DNA from: RBG-16-57-9 sp964462185
GTDB lineage: Archaea > Thermoproteota > Bathyarchaeia > TCS64
Assembly: GCA_964462185.1 (NCBI GenBank)
Contig: CAYWWV010000053.1
Span: 1-7,110, forward strand
DNA: 7,110 nucleotides
Reading direction: 5' to 3'
Shown here: positions 1 to 5,777 of the stretch, one piece after another
How the letters are laid out: each line of letters opens with the position of its first letter
How positions within the stretch are numbered: the stretch's first letter is position 1
Position numbers and translations under genes: made by a program
Notes under the pieces: generated by a model
Database searches by the model: none
What the model was told of the DNA's origin: nothing
Seen by the model: only the letters and a program-made list of their open reading frames with translations

Positions 1-62
1 CATAGAATGGTGCGCACAAACACACCCAGACCCATAAACCCCCAATTTTTTCACTGGGTAAA

Positions 63-70
63 CCTTTTAC
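63..70 (+). promoter_or_regulatory. Probable TATA box of pyrI-pyrE
   Basis: CCTTTTAC with an A-rich stretch (GTAAA) just upstream, as expected for a TFB recognition element. The TTTTA core recurs before the oxidoreductase, pgk and tRNA-Pro genes here. With the spacing seen there (about 29 nt from the first T), transcription would begin near 92-96. This is a sequence match only. Confidence 0.5.
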
Positions 71-85
71 ACGGGCCATGTTGTT

Positions 86-1327
86 TTGGTCCTGGGAACC
101 TTGTCTAGCAGGCAGCTGCTGGTCAGCAAGATCGAGAACGGTGTGGTCATAGACCATATTCCCGCGGGCCGCGCCAACCTGGTGCTTCGCCTCCTCCGGC
201 TCCCCCAGGACGCCCAGACCCTGATTGCCCAAAACGTGGAGAGCCGGAGGCTGGGGAGGAAGGACTTGATCAAGGTGGAGGGCACCTACCTCACATCCAC
301 CGAGATCGATGTGATAGCCCTGGTGGCCCCCCACGCCACCCTCAACATAATCCAGGACTGGGAGGTGAGGGAGAAAAGAGTCATCAAGCCCCCCCAAACC
401 ATCAAGGGGGCCTTCAAATGCCCCAACCTCCTCTGCCCAACCAACAGGAGGTACGCGCCCCCCCAGACCCACTACCGGGTGGAGACGGGGGAGCGCATCG
501 AGGAGACCCGGCTCCACTGCCTCTACTGTGAGAGCATCACCTACTACGGCTCCATACTGGACCACATCGAGAGCGGCGACTTCGAGTTGGAGTGGAGGGG
601 GCTGGTCTCCGAGCCCAAGATAGCCCAGGTTTTCCTGGAGGCCCTCATCAAAGGAGGCGCCCTACGACTCGCACCCAGCCCCGACAGGCTCTTCCAGTTG
701 AAGAGCGGGAGGCTGAGCCCCTACTTCATCAACCTGGGGGCCCTAACCGATGGGGAGAGCCTGGCCAAGCTCAAGTGGGCCTTCGCCAGCTACATAGCCC
801 TCCTCCTGGAGAGGGGGGAACTCAACGACTTCGACTACGTCTTCGGCCCCAGCTACAAGGGGATAAGCCTGGCAGCCCTCACCTGCGAGGGCCTCAAAGA
901 GCTCTACGACATGGACAAACGGTATATGTACGACAGGAAGGAGGCCAAGGACTATGGGGACGTCTCCACCGACCAGGTGTTGGTGGGGGCCCACTACTTC
1001 CAGCCGGGGCAACGCATCCTGGTGGTGGACGACACCATAACCACGGGCCTCACCAAGGTGGAGACCATCGAGAAGCTGAGGCTCCTGGGGGACCACGAGA
1101 TCGTGGGGGTGGTCATCGCCGTGGACAGGATGGAGCGCATGGGGAACCGGGACAGGGTGGAGAAGCTAAGCGCCGTCCAACACCTGGAGAGGAAGCTGGG
1201 AATCAAAGTCCACAGCATCCAGAACATTAAAACCATCTACAGCCTCATCAAGGACACCCTCAGCCCAGAGATGAGGAGGCTGTGGGAGGAGTACTACGCC
1301 AAGTACGGCGTAGATAGGCTGGATTAG
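86..1327 (+). CDS. pyrI-pyrE: Fused aspartate carbamoyltransferase regulatory chain and orotate phosphoribosyltransferase (PyrI-PyrE)
   Basis: A 413-residue protein joining two pyrimidine-synthesis proteins. Residues about 10-160 match PyrI, the non-catalytic chain that gives aspartate transcarbamoylase its nucleotide allostery. It shows NGVVIDHIPAG near residue 19, GRKDLIKVEG at 57-66 and a four-cysteine zinc site, CPNLLC (C112, C117) and CLYC (C145, C148), which in this family holds the contact to the catalytic PyrB chain. Residues about 172-413 match PyrE, which makes orotidine 5'-phosphate from orotate and PRPP: LKSGRLSPYF (205-214), FGPSYKG (253-259), the flexible-loop RKEAKDYGD (284-292) and the PRPP motif VVDDTITTG (313-321). 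Both halves look complete and are linked by only about 12 residues. No pyrB is in the window. The start is uncertain: TTG at 86 is the longest choice, but the TATA-like box at 65-69 predicts a transcript start near 92-96, which favours the in-frame TTG at 101. The domain calls are secure; that the product works as a fusion is inference. Confidence 0.94.
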   Translation: MVLGTLSSRQLLVSKIENGVVIDHIPAGRANLVLRLLRLPQDAQTLIAQNVESRRLGRKDLIKVEGTYLTSTEIDVIALVAPHATLNIIQDWEVREKRVIKPPQTIKGAFKCPNLLCPTNRRYAPPQTHYRVETGERIEETRLHCLYCESITYYGSILDHIESGDFELEWRGLVSEPKIAQVFLEALIKGGALRLAPSPDRLFQLKSGRLSPYFINLGALTDGESLAKLKWAFASYIALLLERGELNDFDYVFGPSYKGISLAALTCEGLKELYDMDKRYMYDRKEAKDYGDVSTDQVLVGAHYFQPGQRILVVDDTITTGLTKVETIEKLRLLGDHEIVGVVIAVDRMERMGNRDRVEKLSAVQHLERKLGIKVHSIQNIKTIYSLIKDTLSPEMRRLWEEYYAKYGVDRLD

Positions 1328-1346
1328 GCCCGCGGGGTCCAACCCC

Positions 1347-1354
1347 CTTTTATT
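1347..1354 (+). promoter_or_regulatory. TATA box of the oxidoreductase gene; leaderless transcript predicted
   Basis: CTTTTATT in the 49-nt gap after pyrI-pyrE. The first T of TTTTA (1348) lies 29 nt before the GTG at 1377, so the predicted transcript starts at or within a few bases of the start codon. No Shine-Dalgarno sequence precedes that GTG (AATCCC instead), which fits a leaderless mRNA. The box overlaps the TTG at 1353, so that upstream in-frame codon cannot be the start if this promoter is used. Confidence 0.65.
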
Positions 1355-1376
1355 GAACCGAAGCCCAGGGAATCCC

Positions 1377-2747
1377 GTGAAGAGCTACGACGTGGTGGTG
1401 GTGGGCAGCGGCGCCGGTATGATGGTGGCCGATGCCGCCGTGAATAGCGGCCTCAAGGTGGCCCTGGTGGAGATGGGGAAGCTGGGGGGCACCTGCCTCA
1501 ACGTGGGGTGCATCCCCTCCAAGATGGTTCTCTACCCCGCAGACCTGGTCCAACTCATAGCCTCCGCCCCAGCCCTGGGGGTTAAAGCCAGGGTGGAGGA
1601 GGTGGACTTCCAAGCCATCATGAGGCGGACCCGGGGGTTCACGAGCCACGACCGGGAGGCCATAGAGGAGGCCATCTGGGAGGTCCCCGGCTTGGACTTC
1701 TACCCCGAGAGGGCGGAGTTCGTCTCCGACTACACCCTCAGGGTGGGTGAGGAGACCATTAAGGGGGAGAACGTCTTCCTGGCCACGGGGGCTAGGCCCC
1801 TCATCCCCCCCATCGAGGGCTTGGGGGAGGTGGAATACCTCACCAACGACAACGTTTGGGAGCTGGAGGAAAGACCTGACTCACTGGTCATCGTGGGCGG
1901 GGGGTTCGTGGCATGCGAGATGGCCCACTTCTTCCAGGGCATGGGGGCCGAGGTGACACTGCTCAGCAGGAGCCCCCGCCTGTTGAAACACGCCGAGCCC
2001 GAGATATCGGCGATGGTGGAGGAGTCCCTCTCCCAGAGGATGGTGGTGGAGACGGGTGTGGAGGTGGTGGAGGCTCATCGCGGGGGGGAGGGTGTTGTGG
2101 TGGGCACCAGGCAGGGGGAGGAGTACCAGGCCCAGTCCCTCCTCCTGGCTACGGGGAGGAAGAGCAACGCCGACCTCCTCCACCCGGAGAGAACAGGGGT
2201 CCAAGTAGACGAGCGGGGGTACATCGTGGTGGACGAGGCCTACCGCACCACCAAGCCCGGCATATGGGCCTTCGGCGACGCCATCGGGAAGGCCATGTAC
2301 CGCCACGTGGCCAACAAGGAGGCGGAGCTGTGCTGGCACGCCTACGCCACAGGCCACATCCACCCCCTGGACTATGACCAGGTGCCCTACGCCGTCTACA
2401 CCTGGCCCCAGGTGGCCTCGGTGGGCCTCACAGAGGGAGAGGCGAAGAGGAGGGAGTTGAACTACCTTGTGGGTGAGTATTGGTACAGCGACACGGCCAA
2501 GGGCGCCGCCCTGGGCCAAGAGGGCTACGTGAAGGTGTTGGTGGGGAGGGAGGGGGCCAGGGTTTTGGGGGCCCACATATGCGGCGTCTTCGCCCCCATC
2601 CTGATACAAGAGGTGATAAACGCGATGAACACTGGGGACCACAGCCTCCACCACGTCAGGGAGGCCCTCCACATCCACCCAGCCCTACCCGAGGTGGTCC
2701 AGAGGGCCTTCTACAACCTGAGGGAGCCAGGGGAGAGGGAAAAATAG
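1377..2747 (+). CDS. FAD-dependent pyridine nucleotide-disulfide oxidoreductase (dihydrolipoamide dehydrogenase / mycothione reductase-like)
   Basis: A 456-residue class I flavoprotein disulfide reductase, the usual length for the family. Seen: an N-terminal FAD-binding GSGAG motif (10-14); the redox-active disulfide GGTCLNVGCIPSK (C40, C45); a second dinucleotide-binding motif VGGGFVACE (173-181); ATGRK (258-262) and FGD (299-301) of the second FAD contact; and the C-terminal dimerisation domain with the catalytic pair H434 and E439 in HIHPALPE. All catalytic residues are present, so it should be active in the cytosol as a homodimer. The substrate is not clear: dihydrolipoamide is the default, but IPSKMVLYPADL and IHPALPEVV also resemble mycothione reductases. 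SRSPR (197-201) follows the NAD(P) strand where NAD-specific lipoamide dehydrogenases usually carry an acidic residue, which hints at NADPH. No lipoyl-complex gene is adjacent. GTG at 1377 is chosen because MKSYDVVVVGSG matches the family N-terminus and the TATA box lies upstream. Confidence 0.92.
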   Translation: MKSYDVVVVGSGAGMMVADAAVNSGLKVALVEMGKLGGTCLNVGCIPSKMVLYPADLVQLIASAPALGVKARVEEVDFQAIMRRTRGFTSHDREAIEEAIWEVPGLDFYPERAEFVSDYTLRVGEETIKGENVFLATGARPLIPPIEGLGEVEYLTNDNVWELEERPDSLVIVGGGFVACEMAHFFQGMGAEVTLLSRSPRLLKHAEPEISAMVEESLSQRMVVETGVEVVEAHRGGEGVVVGTRQGEEYQAQSLLLATGRKSNADLLHPERTGVQVDERGYIVVDEAYRTTKPGIWAFGDAIGKAMYRHVANKEAELCWHAYATGHIHPLDYDQVPYAVYTWPQVASVGLTEGEAKRRELNYLVGEYWYSDTAKGAALGQEGYVKVLVGREGARVLGAHICGVFAPILIQEVINAMNTGDHSLHHVREALHIHPALPEVVQRAFYNLREPGEREK

Positions 2748-2763
2748 GGCCTCCTGGGGGCCC
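2747..2763 (+). other. Possible stem-loop just after the oxidoreductase stop codon
   Basis: GGGCC (2747-2751) can pair with GGCCC (2759-2763) across a 7-nt loop, beginning at the last base of the TAG stop. No oligo-T run follows on the plus strand, so it is not a standard archaeal terminator. It may only shape the mRNA 3' end. The rest of the 93-nt convergent gap (2764-2819) shows nothing recognisable. Confidence 0.25.
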
Positions 2764-2819
2764 TTGAGGAGTTCACCACCCAAAACTGCTCCTCTAAACC
2801 ATTGGAAGACTTTGTAGAG

Positions 2820-2826
2820 AAAAAAA
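2820..2826 (-). terminator. Oligo-T terminator of the small minus-strand gene
   Basis: Seven A's on the plus strand give a T7 run on the minus strand, 14 nt past the TAG stop of the 2841-3239 gene. Archaeal RNA polymerase terminates at oligo-T runs without needing a hairpin, so this is a good candidate. It is an inference from sequence. Confidence 0.55.
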
Positions 2827-2840
2827 GGGTTAAGGGTTAG

Positions 2841-3239
2841 CTACTTGGTGGTGATGGTGTATCGAACCCCTAGGGGCTCCAGCGCCTTGTCGATGCGGTT
2901 GATCAGGTCCTCGAGCTGAGCCATGGTGGGCTTCTGGAACCACTCGAAGTAAAAGTCGTACTCTCCTAGGCTCTCCCCGCTCTTACTGATGATGGTGTCG
3001 CACCGTTCCTCACTGATCTTGTCGGGGCCACCGAATAAGTTGATGACCTGGCTGGTGTCCAGAATCCCCTCGGCGATGGTGCTGGACACACCTGGAACAC
3101 CCTCAAAGGCCCCAAGGCCTATGGCGGCCTCGATGGAGGGGTCCATCACGCACACCTCAGGCATATCCACGGCGATGCCTCTGAGAGCCTCCAAGGCCTT
3201 CATCATCGGAGGCCCATATATTTTAATGTAACTCTTCAT
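2841..3239 (-). CDS. Small protein of unknown function, predicted repeated beta-alpha-beta fold
   Basis: A 132-residue soluble protein that I do not recognise. There is no signal peptide or membrane segment. By eye it has two similar ends: SYIKIYG strand, PPMMKALEALRGIAV helix and EVCVMD strand (residues 3-33), and DFYFEWF strand, MAQLEDLINRIDKALEPLG helix and VRYTITT strand (95-131). That order suggests a ferredoxin-like or small ligand-binding alpha/beta fold; this is a guess. The middle holds a glycine-rich stretch (GLGAFEGVPGV, 41-51) and FGGPDKISEERCDT (69-82). It has two cysteines (C30, C80) and is acidic. Coding is supported by its own promoter and terminator, a clean ATG start and the absence of another gene on the strand. 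It is convergent with the oxidoreductase and divergent from the M24 operon. Its translation start has only a weak Shine-Dalgarno-like AGG. Confidence 0.82.
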   Translation of the reverse strand: MKSYIKIYGPPMMKALEALRGIAVDMPEVCVMDPSIEAAIGLGAFEGVPGVSSTIAEGILDTSQVINLFGGPDKISEERCDTIISKSGESLGEYDFYFEWFQKPTMAQLEDLINRIDKALEPLGVRYTITTK

Positions 3240-3270
3240 AAAAACCTGTTAAATAGGTCAATCTGGGGGC

Positions 3271-3278
3271 TATTAAAG
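3271..3278 (-). promoter_or_regulatory. TATA box of the small minus-strand gene
   Basis: Read on the minus strand this is CTTTAATA. Its first T lies 38 nt before the ATG at 3239, so the predicted transcript has a leader of about 9 nt. It sits in the same 148-nt divergent gap as the M24 operon promoter; the two predicted start points (about 3248 and 3360) are roughly 110 nt apart. Confidence 0.5.
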
Positions 3279-3329
3279 TTTCCTCAAAGGGCCTCCTTCA
3301 CCCAAAACCGATTAAAAGATCGAAAACCG

Positions 3330-3337
3330 CTTATATT
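3330..3337 (+). promoter_or_regulatory. TATA box of the M24-like operon
   Basis: CTTATATT, preceded by an A-rich CGAAAACC that could serve as the TFB recognition element. Transcription would start near 3360, giving a leader of about 28 nt. A Shine-Dalgarno-like TGAGG at 3374-3378 lies 9 nt before the ATG at 3388. Just upstream, 3304-3329 holds two AAAACCG copies and a CGAT-N6-ATCG inverted repeat that could bind a regulator. Confidence 0.6.
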
Positions 3338-3387
3338 CAACGATTACTTCAATACCAGAGCGTTTCTATCCACTGAGGACACCCAAG

Positions 3388-4542
3388 ATGGAAAGACTTG
3401 AAAAAATACAAGCCGCGTTGTCGGAGAGCGAATACGATGCCATCCTAGCCGTGGGTGCTGACAACTTCGCCTATCTGACGGGGGCGGTTTTGCCCTTCGC
3501 CGAGCACTATCCCACCAGGTGGGCCGGGGTTCTCCTGTCAAAGGGGGGGGAGAGGGTGGTGATGTTGCCCCAGGATTGGAGCCAGGCCGTCAAGGACCAG
3601 GGGTGGAGGGGAGAGACCTTGGTATACGATGAGAATCGTGGGGTGGAGGATGAGGGGTTCTCCCAGATGGTCCAGGAGGTGGTGATTGGACTGGGGCTGG
3701 AGTCCAAGAGAATCGGACTCGACACATACCGGGCCTCTAAACAGCTTGTGGGCCACCTGGCCAAGGGCCTCCCCAAGGCTGAGTGGGCCTCCGCCGACCC
3801 CATGCTGAGGGACCTGAGGATAAGGAAGACCCAGGAGGAGGTGGCCTATATTGAGAAAGCCTGCAAACAGGTGGACCGGGGAATCGTATACGCCTTGATG
3901 CACTTGGAGGGGGCGGTGACCAACCCCGGTTACACGGTTGCGGAGTTCACCGAGAGGGTTCGAGTCCACATCTTCGAGAACGGGGCCAGCGGCGTGGGGC
4001 TGCTAAACTCGGCTTTCGGTAATGAGGGCCAGTTCTACTACACCCCTCAGAGGGGCTGGGTGGAGGAGGGGGTCCTCTTCAGGGTGGATGCCAGCGCCCA
4101 CTACAAGGGATACTGGGCCAACATTGGGAGGATGGGCGTAACGGGGGACCCCACCCCCGAGCAGGAGGAGGCATACCAGGACAACCTCCGGCTCAAGGAG
4201 GAAGCCCTCACCATCCTCAAGCCAGGGGTGTCCTGCAACGAGGTCTTCGCCCACGTAACCAGGGTGGCCGAGAAGAAGGCCATCCAGATGTGGAGGGAGC
4301 CGGGCATAGGCCACGGCGTGGGAGCCAGCCACCACGAGGCCCCCTACCTGACCCTCAACTGTAGCATCGAGTTGAAGGAGGGGATGGTGGTGGCTCTGGA
4401 CATCTACACCTTTGGGCCCCACCGCGAGCTGGTCCACAGCAAGGATGTGTATGTTATCACTGAGGAGGGCTCCCGCAGGCTTAGCTGGTACAGGTCTTGG
4501 GACAAGCTATACCACGTCTACGGGTGGAGGGCCACCCACTGA
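3388..4542 (+). CDS. Creatinase/aminopeptidase P-fold (M24) protein with a degenerate metal site, first of a tandem pair
   Basis: A 384-residue two-domain protein: a creatinase-type N-terminal domain (about 1-130) and a pita-bread catalytic domain (about 140-365). The fold is clear from the connecting RDLRIRKTQEEVAYIEKA (141-158), from FRVDASAHYKGYWANIGR (231-248) and GIGHGVGASHHEAP (306-319), and from KEGMVVALD (330-338). M24 metallopeptidases bind two metals with Asp, Asp, His, Glu and Glu. Here those positions read D234, N245, H309, D338 and K352. Two are kept, one is a conservative Glu-to-Asp change, and two are lost. The substrate-side histidine that normally precedes the first Asp appears to be Tyr (near 218). 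A two-metal peptidase is therefore unlikely. Metal-free relatives such as creatinase, and binding-only relatives such as the Spt16 N-terminal domain, are precedents. The substrate is unknown. It heads an operon with a paralogue 9 nt downstream and has its own TATA box. The ATG start is supported by the upstream TGAGG. Confidence 0.9.
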   Translation: MERLEKIQAALSESEYDAILAVGADNFAYLTGAVLPFAEHYPTRWAGVLLSKGGERVVMLPQDWSQAVKDQGWRGETLVYDENRGVEDEGFSQMVQEVVIGLGLESKRIGLDTYRASKQLVGHLAKGLPKAEWASADPMLRDLRIRKTQEEVAYIEKACKQVDRGIVYALMHLEGAVTNPGYTVAEFTERVRVHIFENGASGVGLLNSAFGNEGQFYYTPQRGWVEEGVLFRVDASAHYKGYWANIGRMGVTGDPTPEQEEAYQDNLRLKEEALTILKPGVSCNEVFAHVTRVAEKKAIQMWREPGIGHGVGASHHEAPYLTLNCSIELKEGMVVALDIYTFGPHRELVHSKDVYVITEEGSRRLSWYRSWDKLYHVYGWRATH

Positions 4543-4547
4543 GGTGA
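4541..4547 (+). promoter_or_regulatory. Shine-Dalgarno sequence of the second M24-like gene
   Basis: GAGGTGA lies 4 nt before the ATG at 4552 and overlaps the TGA stop (4540-4542) of the first gene. This fixes the second gene's start and implies coupled translation from one mRNA. Confidence 0.75.
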
Positions 4548-4551
4548 GAAT

Positions 4552-5721
4552 ATGAAGGAAGAGGTCTTTAGCAAGGTTGAGGCAGCCATGGAGGAGGAGG
4601 GCTTGGAAGCCCTCATCGTGTTCGGGTATGACAACATCCAGTACCTCACAGGCGCCCCCCTACACTACCCCCCCTCATACCCCGACCGGTATATGGCCCT
4701 CTTCTGGCCCCGCGGGGAAACACCCACCTGCATCCTCCCCCACGAGTGGGAGAGGAGCTTCCTCAACCTCTCGTGGACAAATAAAACCAGGGCCTACACC
4801 GAGAGGCCTGGGAGCGCGGGCACCATAGTGGACGCCATCCTCCTACTGGTCAGGGAAACAGTGAGGAAGACGGGGACCATAGGCATAGATGCTTCTAGAA
4901 CCCCGGCCAGCCTCTATGACAGGCTGGAGTCAGCCCTAGGGGAGTACCAGTTGAAGCCCTGGGACATGGGCCTTAGGAGGCTGAGGATTGTAAAGACGCC
5001 TGGGGAGGCCAGGCTCCTGGAGGAGGTGGCGGCCAAGACGGACCACGCCCTGGCAGCCCAGGCCCACCACGTCTTGGTGTTGCAGGCCCCCGGGGAGATG
5101 AGTTTAACTGAGAATGTGAGGGTGCACGCCCTGGAGAGGGGGCTGGACGAGGTGGGGCACCACGCCATAGCCCAGGTGGTCTCAGGTGAAAACGCTGGCA
5201 AGTGGTGGCCCGGAGCCCCCATGTTTGGCGTGGGGTACAGCAGGGTGCCCAAACACCACGAGTGGGTGAGGATGGAGCTGGTGGCCACCCTGAATGGGTA
5301 CTGGTGCAACGGCGCTAGGATGCTGGCCATGGGGGAGATGACGGAGGAGCAGAAGGCCGACTACCAGAAGCTGGTCACCCTCCGAGAGGTAGCCAGGCGA
5401 ACCATCAAACCAGGGGCTAAAGCCAGCGAGGTCTACGCAGCCGTCAAGGAGGTGGCCATGGAGAAGGGCATCAAGCTGGAGCCACACCTAGCCCTGGGAG
5501 CCGGGGTGGGGGTCTCCAACTACGAGCCGCCCTACCTCTCGGCTGCCGACGACACCACCCTGGAGCCAGGCATGGTCATAGTGTTCAACCCCGTGGTCCA
5601 TGGCTCCAAGGGCGAGCTGCTCATGAATAGGGACACCTTCCTCGTCACGGAGGAGGGGTGCCGCGTACTGGGATGGTGGAAGGACTGGCGGGAGCCCTTC
5701 ATCGCCAACTACACCCTCTGA
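4552..5721 (+). CDS. Creatinase/aminopeptidase P-fold (M24) protein lacking all metal ligands, second of a tandem pair
   Basis: A 389-residue paralogue of its upstream neighbour, with the same two-domain layout: N-terminal domain about 1-135, pita-bread domain from LRRLRIVKTPGEARLLEE (141-158) to the end. Aligning by eye on WVRMELVATLNGYWCNGAR (238-256), GAGVGVSNYEPPYL (316-329) and LEPGMVIVFN (337-346), the five M24 metal positions are E242, N253, A317, N346 and R360. None keeps its usual residue, and the second conserved His is Tyr (324). The reading frame is nonetheless full length, with no stop or frameshift, so the protein is probably selected for a non-metallopeptidase role. It shares with the first protein a YPxR motif near residue 43 and a C-terminal LxWxxxW motif (LSWYRSW there, LGWWKDW at 373-379 here), so the two form one subfamily. 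M24 proteins usually dimerise, so a heterodimer of the pair is plausible. No substrate can be named from the sequence. Confidence 0.9.
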   Translation: MKEEVFSKVEAAMEEEGLEALIVFGYDNIQYLTGAPLHYPPSYPDRYMALFWPRGETPTCILPHEWERSFLNLSWTNKTRAYTERPGSAGTIVDAILLLVRETVRKTGTIGIDASRTPASLYDRLESALGEYQLKPWDMGLRRLRIVKTPGEARLLEEVAAKTDHALAAQAHHVLVLQAPGEMSLTENVRVHALERGLDEVGHHAIAQVVSGENAGKWWPGAPMFGVGYSRVPKHHEWVRMELVATLNGYWCNGARMLAMGEMTEEQKADYQKLVTLREVARRTIKPGAKASEVYAAVKEVAMEKGIKLEPHLALGAGVGVSNYEPPYLSAADDTTLEPGMVIVFNPVVHGSKGELLMNRDTFLVTEEGCRVLGWWKDWREPFIANYTL

Positions 5722-5732
5722 CCCACAACAAG

Positions 5733-5772
5733 CTTTTATCCTCTCCCGACTAAGGCGAAACCACCGGGGGAG
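5733..5772 (+). promoter_or_regulatory. Promoter and ribosome binding site of pgk
   Basis: TATA box CTTTTAT at 5733-5739, 12 nt after the preceding stop. The predicted transcript start is near 5763, giving a leader of about 15 nt that holds a purine-rich Shine-Dalgarno sequence GGGGGAG (5766-5772) 5 nt before the ATG at 5778. So pgk appears separately transcribed rather than part of the M24 operon, though read-through is possible. Confidence 0.6.
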
Positions 5773-5777
5773 CATCC

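Noticed and set aside
7..108. A short plus-strand frame from the ATG at position 7 to a TAG at 106-108.
   Set aside because: It overlaps the pyrI-pyrE promoter and start, and its translation shows no protein-like character.
592..1230. A 212-codon plus-strand frame inside pyrI-pyrE.
   Set aside because: It is another frame of a well-supported gene and translates to Arg/Gly/Pro/Gln-rich sequence without domains.
1881..2678. A 265-codon antisense frame over the oxidoreductase.
   Set aside because: Low-complexity His/Val/Leu/Gly composition, no promoter or Shine-Dalgarno sequence, and the opposite strand is a secure gene.
2826..2841. Telomere-like CTAACCCTTAACCCTT on the minus strand.
   Set aside because: Only two short units beside an oligo-T run at a gene end; more simply chance than a repeat array.
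4003..4437. Antisense frame over the first M24-like gene.
   Set aside because: No recognisable protein, no start signals; it lies across the conserved pita-bread motifs of the true gene.
3388..5721. Reading the two M24-like genes as decaying pseudogenes because the metal ligands are lost.
   Set aside because: Both are full length without stops or frameshifts, keep fold motifs and share subfamily-specific sequence, and the pair retains precise operon spacing.
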